From: Hypomyces perniciosus | Lineage: Eukaryota > Ascomycota > Sordariomycetes > Hypocreales > Hypocreaceae | DNA: 64,000 nucleotides | Direction: 5' to 3' | Assembly (NCBI GenBank): GCA_008477525.1 | Contig: SPDT01000006.1 | Coordinates: 2,259,501 to 2,323,500, forward strand | In this document: piece after piece, positions 35,439 through 46,885 of the stretch | Layout of the letters: every line of letters starts with the position of its first letter | Numbering within the stretch: the first letter of the stretch is position 1 | Program-made: the position numbers and the translations under genes | The notes under the pieces: model-generated | What the model saw: the letters and a program-made list of their open reading frames with translations, nothing else | What the model was told of the DNA's origin: nothing | The model's database searches: none

Positions 35439-36296
35439 CTAGGATCGTGGTCGGTATTGGCGTGGGACAGTACCGTTCCACGGAGGGTAGGTGGTGCGCC
35501 ACATTCCATCATCGTGTGTTCTTGACGACGATGTGAAGATGGTTGTAAAGGTAGAGGCCAGAGTGGGCAACGTGGTGGTTGTTGCAAAGGATGACGACAC
35601 CACCGTGCTGTTATATGACCAACTATGAGTGGTGGTTGGATACGCTGTCCAAGTGATGGGCACATTGGTGGTCTCCTGGGACGAACTAGGTGATGACACT
35701 GATGAGGTTGTCGTCGTCCTGGAGACAGTCGCGCTGGAGGGCGTCGAAGTTGTTGTCTTGGATAAGATGGTCGTACTAGAAGACGTCAAAGTTGTAGTCT
35801 TGGATGAGACAGTTGTGCTGGAAGACGTCGAAGTTGTTGTCTTGGATGAGGTAGTTGTGCTGGAAGACCTCAAAGTTGTCGTGGCCTCTGAAGATGATGC
35901 AGAGGTAGTGGATGACTTGGTTGTTGGCGCCACAGTCGACTTCGGCGTGACGGTGACTGTCTGTGTCACCTTTCCAGTCATGTCGACGATGGAAATTGTT
36001 TTTGGGATTGTGTGAGTGATGGTTGAGGGTTTCACAGTGTGAGTGACAGTCACAGGAGTCTTCGTTTTCACAACTGTCTCAATGACAGTGACGACGCCGT
36101 CGCCTCCATCACCATCGCCTCCTTCGTCCCCGTTGCCTGGCTGGTCATTGCCTGGCTCCAATGGCACAACTGAGTAAGTAGGCTTCTTTTGAGCATCTGC
36201 CGCCGCAGCGCGTAGATTGAGAGCAGGTTGTGGAAGTGCAGCGACGGCAGAGAGGCAAGTCGAAAGGACAAGGATCAGAGAGATGGATCCGCGCAT
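35439..36296 (-). CDS. Secreted mucin-like Ser/Thr-rich protein with 14-residue repeats
   Basis: Single exon, 285 residues. Signal peptide MRGSISLILVLSTCLSAVAA. Then an acidic Gly/Asp segment (GNGDEGGDGDGGDG, about residues 54-67), a Val/Thr/Lys segment with repeated TVTHTV and TITHTI, and a Ser/Thr-rich region with a 14-residue repeat of the form SSSTTxSSKTTTxT: four copies at residues 144-199. The end (ITWTAYPTTTHSWSYNSTVVSSS) is Thr/Ser-rich too, without a hydrophobic tail. It is expected to be heavily O-glycosylated and secreted or wall-bound. The TVTVTHTV-type segments are common in fungal adhesin-like and extracellular proteins. No catalytic domain; function not known. Confidence 0.82.
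   Translation of the reverse strand: MRGSISLILVLSTCLSAVAALPQPALNLRAAAADAQKKPTYSVVPLEPGNDQPGNGDEGGDGDGGDGVVTVIETVVKTKTPVTVTHTVKPSTITHTIPKTISIVDMTGKVTQTVTVTPKSTVAPTTKSSTTSASSSEATTTLRSSSTTTSSKTTTSTSSSTTVSSKTTTLTSSSTTILSKTTTSTPSSATVSRTTTTSSVSSPSSSQETTNVPITWTAYPTTTHSWSYNSTVVSSSFATTTTLPTLASTFTTIFTSSSRTHDDGMWRTTYPPWNGTVPRQYRPRS
35700..35867 (-). repeat. 42-bp tandem repeats within the mucin-like gene
   Basis: Four copies of a 42-bp unit coding 14 residues (SSSTT-x-SSKTTTxT), the fourth diverged. On the plus strand the unit is recognisable by recurring GAAGTTGTTGTCTTGGATGA-type blocks. Copy number is likely to vary between strains. Confidence 0.8.
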
Positions 36297-37484
36297 CTTG
36301 AAGTTCCTCTTATAAGGTGTGCTGTGATGCAGGCATATAGTGGAATGTCAAGGACTGAGACCAGAGGAAGAAAATAGGAATAGGAAGTGATCGACTTGAC
36401 AACCTCGTATTTGGTCAATAAGAATCCCAGCAATTTGACAGGAGAGAGACTTCAGAGGGAATCATGGCATGCAGATCGGGGCGACTTTGCCCATTTTCTT
36501 TAAACTGATGGAAAAGCTGTGGCTGGTAAATTTGGTGGTTGGCATTTCGGGATCGGCCGCCCGCTAAAGTCTTGGTAACAAGGGTTGCGCTTGTGGGGCG
36601 CAGGCGCAAAGGCTCTGATCACAGGGGGGAGTCTAACAACCTACCAGCCACCAGCCACTTCTTTTGCGTCTCGGCATGGCATGGACTGCACGAGTCAATA
36701 TCAACAGCATGAAGGGAAAAAAAAGAATGGCAAAATTCGAGGCTACTTTGTTGGTGTCATAAGGCATAAATCTGTGTGCCACCCAAAGGAATTTTGTTCA
36801 GATCGGTTGGATACGGTTGTGGCGCACGCCGTCGTACGTACGCGTTTGTACATCTGGCATTGCGCAACTGGTGTGGCGCTGTCAAAAGTTGTGTCACGAT
36901 GCTCTGTGCGTGCCTCTGGATTGTCAGTGATCCACTGCTGGCTGAGGTTGGAATCACCCACGTAAGTCATGGAACAGAATCGAAGAGATGGAAGATCACA
37001 GAGCACACGCCGTTGGCTCACGTCTACTTCGTAGCAAGAGAATCGACAGCAGCATATGACAAACGAATGACAAACATTTGAACGCTCCTTGATGGTCATG
37101 CTTGACCGTTGCGCCATGCTTGTCGTGGCGAGCGCCACACTTGAGAGCTTGCAGGCGGATGATCAGCTGCTCCAGTAGGGCCCAAAGCCTCTCCAGCGCT
37201 ATCTATGTATAGCTGAGTGATGAGTCCAGTGCCTTCACAACGGCGCAACGACTACCTTAGTAGGTCCACTCAGCCACGACCCTCTGTCTCCACCAAGGAT
37301 GCAATATGGATTACCACTCAAGGCACACTGTTCCATCCAGTTGGAACCTACAAAAGCCAGCCAGCGCGACGACCTGGCCCGACCTAATAAACCCTCAGGG
37401 CTCTCTTAAGCTCTGTCCACAGACCCGTGATCCTCTGCGTTCGAGACTGACAAATTCAACCGGTTCCTGATTGATTGCAACACC
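36297..37484. other. Divergent intergenic region between the mucin-like gene and annexin
   Basis: 1.2 kb between divergent starts. Holds both promoters. Opposing frames around 36743-37138 have no supporting features. Confidence 0.45.
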
Positions 37485-39063
37485 ATGTCTTACTACGGAT
37501 ATGGCCAGCCCTACGGCCGTAAGTGCCCCGCATGAAAAGGTGCTTGCTTATCGTTGTTGGATCACCACACGCGTGAGGCAGCCCTGGTCTCGCGTCTCCC
37601 ATGTCTGACACATTTCGCAGAACCGCCGCCTCCCCAGGGCTATGGCCAGTATCCTCCCCAGCAGGGGCAGTATCCGCCTCCTCAAGGGCCTCCCCAGGGA
37701 GCTCCTCAAGGGCAGTACCCGCCACCTCAGGGTCAGTATCCGCCTCAAGCCCAACATGGCCAGTATGGCCAGTATCCCCCTCAGCAGCAGCAACAGGGAG
37801 GATATTATCAATCGCCTCCCCCGCCCCCGCCAGGCCAGTACCCCCCGCCGCAAGCTCCTTACGGCCAGCCGCCGCCTCAACAATATGGAGCTCCTCCTCC
37901 TCACCAGCAACCGTACGGGCATCATTCCCCGGCGCCGCCTCCGGGCCAATATGGCGCTCCTCCTCCTCCAGCCGGCAGTCCCTACGGCGCTCCTCCCCAC
38001 GGGGCACCGTACGGAGCTCCGGCGTTTCCACCGACCCCGCCATCGCTTGGCTACGGACCCCCGCAACTCATTCAATGGGATGGCTCTGCCGATGCGCAGG
38101 CTCTGCGGGCTGCCATGAAGGGCTTCGGAACCGACGAGAAGGCGCTGATCAAGATCTTGTCCAACAAGGACCCACTGCAGATTGAAGTCCTCCGGTCTAC
38201 ATTCGAACGCAACTTCAAGCGCAAACTGGTGGACGACCTTAAGAAGGAAACGAGCGGGTGGTTCGAGGCGGGTCTCGTACAGCTTGCACGCGGACCCCTT
38301 CTCTCCGACGTACACAATTTGTTCGGTGCCATATCTGGTCCGGGAACGAAAGAAGTCGTCCTCAACGATGTTCTGCTCTCGAGATCCAACGCCGATATCA
38401 AGGCCATCAAGAGCGCATACTTCCACACATTCCGACGGAGCCTAGAGGAGGATGTTAGGGGAGACCTCAGCATGAAGACAGAGAGACATTTTATGATGGT
38501 TCTTGCAGCGAATAGGGCTGAGGACACCGCGCCAGTCAATCCTCAGCAGGTGGAAACCGACGTCATGGAGATCTACAAAGCAACAGAGGGCAAGATGGGC
38601 ACCGATGAGCTCCTGGTGTGCAACATCCTGAGCAGCAGGAATGACAATCAGATTCGTGCCATCGCGCACACATACAAGCAGAAGTTCCGCCGCGATCTGG
38701 AGCAAGTCATCAAGAGCGTAAGTTTTATCACCAAAAGCACCGCACGTTGGTTGAAATCACAAGCTAATATCGCTACAGGAGTTCTCGGGTCATATGGAGG
38801 ATGCGCTTCTGTTCCAGTTGCGCCACGCCGTGGACAAGTACATGCACGCCGCCAAGCTCCTTGAAGATTCCATGGCAGGCCTTGGCACCAAGGATCACCT
38901 CCTTGTTGCTCGTGTGGTCAGATTCCACTGGGACCGAAACGAGCTGGCCAACGTCAAGGGGGCTTACCACCAGAAATATGGAAGGAGCCTGTCTGGTCGC
39001 ATCAAGGGCGAGACATCTGGTGATTACGAAAGGCTGATGGTAGCATGCATTGGAGAGCAATGA
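37485..39063 (+). CDS. Annexin (fungal annexin XIV-like) with Pro/Gly/Gln/Tyr-rich head
   Basis: Three exons, 37485-37518, 37621-38717 and 38779-39063, give 471 residues; the first exon codes only 11 residues (MSYYGYGQPYG). About 150 residues of PGQY repeats (QGQYPPPQG and similar) follow, then four annexin repeats of about 70 residues from about residue 165. The type-2 calcium loops GFGTDE, GPGTKE, KMGTDE and GLGTKD mark the starts of repeats 1-4. The last intron interrupts repeat 3. The protein binds acidic phospholipid membranes in a Ca2+-dependent way; the Pro/Tyr head resembles that of annexins XI and VII and fungal homologues, and may condense or bind ALG-2-like EF-hand proteins. The large minus-strand open frames here (37548-38426) are artefacts of the repeats. 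Confidence 0.95.
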
Positions 39064-39977
39064 TGATTCTTAATGAATGTATGCGTCACGGTTGTTCGGG
39101 GCGTAGGGCTGGGAAGGCGAAGTCGTAATATCACTGCGTTCATCAACCCGATCGATCACTAGAGGATTAGGGGCGTTTTTGGGAAGCCCTTCACATTGTG
39201 GGCGCAAAATTGTAGGCCACTTGGTTAGATACGACTGGTCTCTGGGAAGGAAGGCTGGATAGGATGGCAGAATCAGTGTTGTCAAGTCGAGGTCGTCATC
39301 TCCGAGTGCTGGTGACCGACAAGGAGCTTTCACACAAGCCACGAAGCGAAGTGAAGCAATCGAAGAAGGATCGAATGAAGCACGGCACCGGCCATGATGA
39401 AAGACTGGACTCTGAACCAGCGCAAATTGGCCGCCGCGTATTCCCATATTGTCATCAGAGCTGCCCAATTCGTGTGTTTGCTGTTCAGTCGAGAGAACAA
39501 TGATACGGAAGCTTCCTCGTGATGCTTTGGTGTTGTCGTACACCAACAACAATATGAACAGCAGCAATAATCGAGCACTTGCTGTCGACGAATTCATCCG
39601 ATCTATGCTCCTTCCATTCACTGCAAGTTGGCTGCTGCTAGGCAGGTGGTGAATAGAGCTCCTCTATTGTCTATTCAACCACGCCTGCTTGACAGGAGGG
39701 AGAGTGACCTTTTCCGTCATACACACTTCCCTCGGCAACCATCATTGAGGCGATGCTGTTTGATGTGCTTCGAGGATGGGACTTTCTCGATCGCGAGTCA
39801 CTGATTTCTCGGCAGCATACATAAACGCGGCATCGTCCATCTGCTTCCTTCAACTGGACTCACTACCGCACGCATGTCGACGCATTATTCCGATCAAGCA
39901 GTCCTTTCATCTGGGTATTTGCAGCATTATCTCTACAACCACACTACTCGCACTCCATCGCGAGTAGGCGCATCGCA
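39064..39977. other. Intergenic region downstream of annexin
   Basis: 0.9 kb with 3' flank of annexin and promoter of the next gene. A 183-codon minus-strand frame (39070-39621) beginning with a hydrophobic stretch is noted but not accepted. Confidence 0.4.
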
Positions 39978-40814
39978 ATGAAGACCGAGGCAACAGACAA
40001 CACAGCGGCGGACCTGGTCAGCATCCCATCGCCAGAAGTCTTCGCCCCTGCGGTGCCCCTTATTATTGCTCCCAATCTCAAGTGGACTCCACAAGACGAC
40101 ATGTGTGCCATGTTGTTTGGTCCCTGGAATAACTTGCCTTGCTACGACCACATCAACGAGGCGGCTCTCTTGAGGGACCTCGATAGCGCCATCGTCCTCT
40201 TTGAAGCCCGGATCCAGCACAGTGATGTCGGTTTCCGAGCCTGGCGGGAACGCCACAAGCAAGCCATGGAGGCTGGCCTTGCGCATATACCCGGGTTTCC
40301 ATGTCTCCAAATATTCCGCGACGGCAAGCGCATCTGGAAGAATGAGGCGTGGGAGCAGCGATACCACTACCTGGTCTACCAGCGCAATCAGATTGTCGAG
40401 GGGCGCCTTTTCAGGCTCCTGATGTTGCCTCGATACGCACGAGAGAACTTCTTTGGCGAGTGTCCCGCCCCTGCGAGGGCGACATTAAAGAAACGTGGGC
40501 GAGGATCTTATAGTCGACCTCTGGGGTTGAAGTGCGACTGGTGGAAGCCGTTGGATTTCCTGTTGGAGAGAGCAGCTGGAACTTGGCGGATGAACGTTGC
40601 GGAGGTGAAGGCACGGTTTTGGATGGATGATCACTCGGCTAGCGTCAAGACTCGGTCCCGGGAGGTTGCGATGGAAGATGAGGGATCAAAGGAGCCAGTC
40701 GTTGAGAAGGAAAACATTGTGCCACTTGTCACAGCCGCCGAGTTGCCACCAAGTCTTTTTCAGCCGCCCGTTTCCAGTCTTTTGGTGCAAGGGAGTTTGG
40801 GACTATCGTTTTGA
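39978..40814 (+). CDS. Unknown protein
   Basis: Single exon, 278 residues from the ATG at 39978 (context CGCAATGAAG). Rich in Trp (WTPQDD, FGPWNN, FRAWRERH, RIWKNEAWEQRYHYL, CDWWKPLDFL, GTWRM) and Arg, suggesting a compact folded domain at about residues 45-220, followed by a low-complexity acidic tail. No signal or membrane helix. Cysteines (CAMLF, LPCYDH, FPCLQIF, GECPAP, LKCDWW) show no zinc-motif spacing. Probably restricted to related fungi; family not recognised. The adjacent 3' flank is AT-rich. Confidence 0.66.
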   Translation: MKTEATDNTAADLVSIPSPEVFAPAVPLIIAPNLKWTPQDDMCAMLFGPWNNLPCYDHINEAALLRDLDSAIVLFEARIQHSDVGFRAWRERHKQAMEAGLAHIPGFPCLQIFRDGKRIWKNEAWEQRYHYLVYQRNQIVEGRLFRLLMLPRYARENFFGECPAPARATLKKRGRGSYSRPLGLKCDWWKPLDFLLERAAGTWRMNVAEVKARFWMDDHSASVKTRSREVAMEDEGSKEPVVEKENIVPLVTAAELPPSLFQPPVSSLLVQGSLGLSF

Positions 40815-41932
40815 TGTGTGGGGAAGACAGAAGAGAGTAGGATTGCGCATTGTTCCTTGTTCTTTGTTCTCTGTGTTTTGCCTCATGGAACATGTATCAT
40901 TATGAACTTGTCGTTCTTTCTTTTATCAGGAAGTGCGCATTGGCATAGACTATTTATTAGTACTCCATACCTAGGTAGTTTCGAGAGTTGAGGAGCAAAC
41001 TTGGGAACCTATTTCTTTGTCTCTGTCACAAGTTACTAATGCTCGTGGGCATGCAGAGGTGCATACTATATCGAGTCGGTATATCTGTCCTATTAGTAAT
41101 AAGCCAACGCCCCTAATAGTACTCCGTAGTACATTATGCATATTAGTAGTAGTGCGGATCAACTACCTAAACAGTCATAGTTAGTTGGCCTGGTATAAGG
41201 TGCAATATATAAGTAGTGGAGCCTCTTCGTCCAGGTTTAATAATGACTCATTAAATAATCTGGGCTTTTGTAGTAGCTCTGTGTTCTATGCAGCTAATTG
41301 TAGCTTCAGAAAATCTGACGTATAGCCAAGGGTCCTCTATTAAAGAACTGGGTCGCATTCGTCCCCGTGCATTAATACAAGCCAACAAGCAAACTTTATT
41401 AGCGGCTGCACTGAGGCTTTAGCTAGCGCACCAACCAATTTCTCTTTCAACTTACTGCTTGGCTTTACGGAGTAGATTGCTTTAGGCTAATTAAATCTAC
41501 TATTAAGCAGTTGCGGCCTAAAACTTCAGGTATAAATAGCATTGAGGCCGCCCTTATTACTCCGTATTACATTATATTATGTATTAGTGTATATTATCTG
41601 CTAGCGTCTTCGGACTAGTTTCTTCGCCAAGCCCCTCCTGATTTTCACCAACCCTACTTATTTTAACTAGCTCTCCCCCCCCGAAATTATCCTTCTTTTT
41701 ACCGCACCCACTTTGCATCAGCAATGCCCAGGCGATTCTGAATGCTGACGCTTACAGATTACTGCATTTGGTGTAACCCCACCGAGTCCTATAAGCTTAC
41801 TGAGAATAGGGATATTAGGTACCTACCTAATCAGACCTAAAGCATACGATCTGCCCATGCCAAATTTTGGGACTTCTCTTCCAAGTGAAAAAAGAGAGGC
41901 GGCACAACTTGCTGGTGTCACCTTCACGCGCC
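40815..41932. other. AT-rich intergenic region with possible decayed repeat
   Basis: 1.1 kb. TACTCCGTA motifs at 41120-41128, 41466-41474 and 41558-41566. From about 41150 to 41830 the sequence is rich in TA, TAA and TTA steps (CTAATTAAATC and the like) with few coding features, resembling RIP-mutated relic DNA. No gene supported. Confidence 0.4.
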
Positions 41933-44556
41933 ATGGTAGCAGCTCCTGCGGCTGTGGTATCTGACTTAGTTTCTCCTCATGCACCTCAGCGTCCTTCGGA
42001 GAATTCAACTTCGTGCTTACCACCAGGAACGCGTGAGAGCCTCGCATCGGTTGCGGCGACGCTGAAGGCCAGGATGTCAGCATCGTCACCCGCTGTAGCG
42101 GCGCCACTGCCGACCAGTCAGCACCAAACGACAACTCCAATTATGGGGACGAATACGACATTGGAACAGCAGGCTTCACAAACGCCTACTCCTGCGTCTA
42201 CACCTGTACCTGTACCTGCGACCGTGCCTCGGTCGTCTCCAGCAAATGTTCCTGCTTCCTCAGCGCCAGTTGCTGCTCCTGTCCCTGTCGCGGCGGTTAA
42301 TGGCGGCAGCAGCAGCGCTTCTCAGCAGCCAACACCTCCGCTAAATGTGTCTTCTTCTCAACCACCAACGGGCCATGTCTCACCAGCCATAGCTTCGGCG
42401 GCGCTGCCTCGACCGGTATCACAGGGACCGCCACGGCTGGGAGGTTTGGCTCATCCTCAAGCATCGTCGTTGCATGTGCCCTCTTTGCCCAGCTTGCCTG
42501 CTCCGGGATCAGGTGCAGGACAACCGCGAGGGCGTACCGGCCCTCTTACTTCGCCAACTTTGGACAACAAGCAGCAGGCTCAAGGAGCCATCGAGTCTTG
42601 CCCAGAGTATGCCGAACTCATCAATTTGATCCAGAAGACCAATTCTTCCATTGTTCGACAAGCCATTCGGGATCAGTGGCACAAGTGTCTCGTTGGCTCT
42701 GAGTACCATACGACTTTTGTTGTAAGTTTCGTCTTTTTTCTTTCCTCTCTTTGCAACTTAGGTGTGCATCTCTAGCCCAAGCCAACCCTTCTCATTTCGT
42801 TCATGCTCTTTCATCTCAATGATGAGGGGTGAACGTGCAGTTCGCACCTGACGCAATCCCTTGTGATTTCTGTTTACCCTGATGTGGCAGAATGACTGAT
42901 ATCCTCCAATAGGCAAATGCTATATTTCACCAAGCCAACCCGTCAACTCTCAGTCGGGCTATCCAAGATTTCGGCAATGGACTTGTGAAAACTTCAAAGC
43001 ATCAGATCATCAAACACTTTGGCATGGGGGACATTGATGAACTGACCAGCGTAATCTTCCCCAAGCTCAGCAACAAATTCATGGACCAGGTACTGGCAAG
43101 ACGCCTGGAAACCATTGGTGCTCAAGACTTGGTCAACGCGTTGGCGCGAGCTGAGCGTCTCGGATATGATATCCATGATGTCGTCGAGGGAAAGCATGGC
43201 AGCCGTGGCGAGCACGTCATTCCATATATGGCCTCTGCAGGCCCACCTCCGGTCCCATCACATCGTGTTCCAGTGCCACCGGCGCCACAGAGTCGGATTC
43301 TGAGTTCGCAGCAACATCACTCGACCAAAAATCCCACTTGGGTGTATAGTCCGGGGATGGCTGCACCGGGAATGGCAACTCCGGCCAAACCCCTTCAGGC
43401 ACCTCCACATGTCGTGCCTTCTCATCCAAATCCGAAACCAATAGTTCAAGGACTAAAAGGCATAGTCTACTGCAACCTTTGCTGTCGTCCCTGTAGCGGA
43501 CCTACCGCACTCAATTACGTGAGTCCCGTCTGCTGATGACTTCATTGCCTTTGATCAAAGACTAACATGAAGCAACAGCATATCAGAAAGGCCAAGTGCC
43601 AGAAGACTGAGAGATATGTGACTTTCGGGAAGGGCGTCTGTATTCATTGCGGATGCGCCTTTGGAGGGGCTGGAGGTTTGGTGTACCACACAAAGAGCGA
43701 GGTTTGCGGATCCTACCCGGAGGAAGTACGGCAAAGGATGGTTATAATTCTCGAGAGCTATGACGCCGCCAACAGCCGTCCCCACGACGTTTTTACGCCT
43801 GCCCCAAGACCAAGCAGTAGCATTCAACACAAGACACCAGGACAACTGGCGGCCACAGCATCGACCCCCACGCCCACCAAAGCCATTGCTCCTGCTTCTA
43901 CTCCTTCAAGCAACGACCCGTATGCCAAGCTCACGCCAGAGGAACGAGAGCGATTCGAAGCGGAGATGAGGCAAGGAGAAGAGTTCTATGGCAGATTGAT
44001 GCAAGAGGCAATGAAGCTTTCGAAGCCGCATCAAGACGAGGAGCTTGCTAAGCTCAAGAATAGGTACAACACTAGGCAGAGCATGACTCGCAAAAAGTAT
44101 GGTATCCGACTGCGCGAACGACGTTCACAAGCGGAGATTGAAGCGGAGCGCAGTCGTCTTTTTGGACCGTCAGACGCCAACGCCAATGGGCATGCGGCAA
44201 AGAAAGCTCGGATTGACCACGAGGGACAAGCCAGAGTGACGCAATCGGGTGGCCCCATTACTCAGACGGAGTCACCACGCAAAAGAGTCCCTATGGCCGA
44301 GATGGGGGGCTTGTCTGAGTCCTCGGCTACGGCTGAACTGGTGGACCCCACGGCGTCCATGGCTCCGTCCCGGTCACAGCACTTGCAGCAACCCAACCAC
44401 CCTTCAAACGGTCCTGCTATCAAAGCGATAATCCAGGGAGCTCCGCAGGCAGCTAGTCAGGGAACGTCTGGTGATCCTATGCGGATTGACACCAGCGATG
44501 ACAGCGATACGGATTCGGATGACGAGGATATTCCCGCCAAGGCCATAGCGGTCTAA
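41933..44556 (+). CDS. Protein with two tandem C2HC zinc fingers, likely nuclear, unknown
   Basis: Three exons, 41933-42721, 42913-43518 and 43579-44556, give 790 residues (start MVAAPAAVV at 41933; the upstream in-frame codon is TTG). The first exon is a Pro/Ser/Thr-rich tract ending in a conserved-looking helix (CPEYAELINLIQKTNSSIVRQAIRDQWHKCLVGSEY). The second codes a further helical part (KHQIIKHFGMGDIDELTSVIFPKL). Two matching fingers C-x2-C-x12-H-x5-C follow at 450-472 and 486-508. A middle helical part (YAKLTPEERERFEAEMRQGEEFYGRLMQ), a basic stretch, and an acidic C-terminus (DDSDTDSDDEDIP) follow. A chromatin or transcription role fits the fingers, the charged tail and the nuclear-signal-like KKARID. 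I do not recognise a named family. Confidence 0.82.
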
Positions 44557-45339
44557 AGCTGAAGACGACGCATTGACTTCTATATCCACAGACTGATGGT
44601 GGATTATCGGGACGTCAATCATAGAAGCAACAGTTGTGTTGCATGCATCCATGCTTTCACCAAGCAACAAAGGACAGCACCACGTCTAGACACTAGTGGT
44701 TGTGGTATTCTTTATATTAGCTTAATGGTGGCGTTTGGTAATGGTATTGAAGTTGCGTTGGCATTTGCGGATGGTTTTTTCATGGATTTGGTCGTCTTGG
44801 GAGGATAGGGCCGAAACAAACGCACGGATGACGCATGGTTAAGGCGCACATGGATACCACACATTTGCACAATTGAGCTCGCACCTGTGGGGAGCACTTT
44901 TTCTTCTTCTTCTTTTAAACGGCGGATTGGCATGGCGTTTGGTAAAGAGCAGAAACGAGCAACCTCGGGGGGAATGATATAAAGGGTGCGTTACATTGTG
45001 TGCTCGACTTGTGTGGTGATCTGCATCAAGTTGGGACGCATTGAGGCGGAGATACCCGTCATTGATATCATATTTGCTTACTCAATCGAGAACTACTACT
45101 ATCTAGATAGATAATGAACCGAGTCTCCTGGCTCTTCGCATACATGAACTTTCGGACAGGTGAGGCGTCGATGTGGTAATTATACTCGCTATGAACCTGC
45201 GACGTAGGCTTGAAGCTTACTTCGTAGAAGTTTTCGATAAACAACGGACAGGCTAGATGCTTATTAACAATTAATGTGAGATTTTAACTTTTACTCCACA
45301 TAATATATAGACATAGTTCGTAGTACTAGTACGAAGTAG

Positions 45340-45391
45340 TAGTACTCGTAAATAATACTATTATTACTATTACATACTACTACGAGTACTA
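45340..45391. repeat. 11-bp inverted repeat with AT-rich loop
   Basis: Arms TAGTACTCGTA (45340-45350) and TACGAGTACTA (45381-45391) are perfect complements separated by 30 AT-rich bases, so the segment can form a cruciform. It lies in a run of TACGAAGTA/TAGTAC-type elements at 45310-45400. Confidence 0.75.
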
Positions 45392-45550
45392 TCGATAGTG
45401 CGTCTGGTGATAGTAATATTCGCAGGGTTGTGTTATCGAAACAGCGCACCCAAATAGGCAACTCCATCTTCGCAAAACGTGGTTTTCGATTTCTAATATG
45501 AGCGCAGCGGTATGACCGACTAGCAGAAAGACTCAGATGGTTGTCGGATT

Positions 45551-45590
45551 CTTTTTTTTCTTCTTCTTCTTCTTCTTCTTTCTTATTCTT
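45551..45590. repeat. TTC microsatellite
   Basis: Poly-T followed by about eight TTC units, in the intergenic region downstream of the C2HC-finger gene. Confidence 0.85.
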
Positions 45591-46277
45591 TCAAAGAGGG
45601 GCACCCAAGAAGGTTCACTGATTCACGACGTTTCATCCACTTACACATGCAAGACGGGGTCTCAGACTCCTCGCACAGCAAGGAAGAACGCAGCAGGCTC
45701 GGTGATAAACCAGCATGGCGAGGCGCTCTACGGGTGGCACTACAGCAGATGCGCAGTAGCACAGGGCGCTATATTCTAGCGGATCAGCACTGCAAAGCCC
45801 CTAAAGTATGAGGCTTGTGGCACTCTGTTCACAGTAGTCCAGGCTAAAACATGGCGCTGCAGCTGCCGGGGGGGATTGAATTAATACTACTCTGTATGTA
45901 CTACTACTTCGTACTATAGGTACCTATAGGTAGTATAGGATTGGCCCCAATCAGGACTAGTTGGCCGCATGGGATCCTAGCCAGCTAGAGTTCAGACGAC
46001 TCATGAATCCCTGCCAACTGCCTACCTTACTTGCTTACTCCGTACTATTTCCCGAATCCCAACCCTGTCCTCTTTTTCCTAACAACTTCGCTCCCGGTTT
46101 ATCAACAAACGTCCGTGCCATGGTGGTGCGCGAAAAAAAAATGGACAAGGACACCTTTTGCATGCTCAGCGTGAACGGGCGAAGAGCGGAAAGGCGGTTC
46201 CGCCGCCGCCGCCGCCACCGAATTTAGGACGCCCAGAGGAGAGGAGAATCCATCCCCGCAGGATGTGCGATTGCGAA

Positions 46278-46293
46278 TACGGAGTACGGAGTA
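46278..46293. repeat. Overlapping pair of TACGGAGTA motifs
   Basis: TACGGAGTA at 46278-46286 and again at 46285-46293, sharing the last two bases, is the only tandem pair of this 9-mer in the window. Confidence 0.8.
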
Positions 46294-46885
46294 GTAATAG
46301 AGGAGTACGAGCGCGTACGTTGCAAACGCAGACTTGGGAACAGGATGGAACATGAAGCGAAACGAAGACGGACGAAACAACAACCCCCAACTGGGGCTCC
46401 TCTTTCTGCGGTCACGGCACATGGTGTTTTGTTCAAGTCCGGGCTCCTTTGAAACGCGCCTGCACTGTCGCCTCCGCCTCGGCGCAGTAGGATGAGATCA
46501 CCTCCCGTCTTTAGTTGAGCCTACAGGTGCGGATCGTCTCACATCCCACGTGCAACTGACGATAGTACATATGTATGTCAGCGGCTTGTTATGAGTCATC
46601 ATCAGCCCCGTCCGTTGGGCAATTTCTAGAACAGAGCATAATAGCACGAAACATGGCTGGTGTTGGCACGACCTTCACTCTCGCGCTTTCACTCTCACAT
46701 TCTCACACCACCTATGGGGGCCATTCGTTCGGCGCCGTCGCCGCGTCACGCTCTTATGCCGCTGTTTCGGTGCGGCAGAGCCTGGTGGATTGTCACCGAG
46801 CCTTGGTAATTGTTTCGAGAGCCCGTCCTCGGAGTCCTATCGTGTTGCAATCCACGATGCTCTGTTTTATTGGTAGCTCACCTTG

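Noticed and set aside
37548..38426. Minus-strand open frame of 292 codons over the annexin gene
   Set aside because: Arises from the Pro/Gly/Gln/Tyr repeats of the annexin head and the annexin codons read backwards; the annexin is certain.
39070..39621. Minus-strand frame of 183 codons beginning with a hydrophobic signal-like stretch, next to the annexin stop
   Set aside because: No recognisable domain and it overlaps what should be the annexin 3' UTR; signal-like starts occur by chance. RNA evidence could reverse this.
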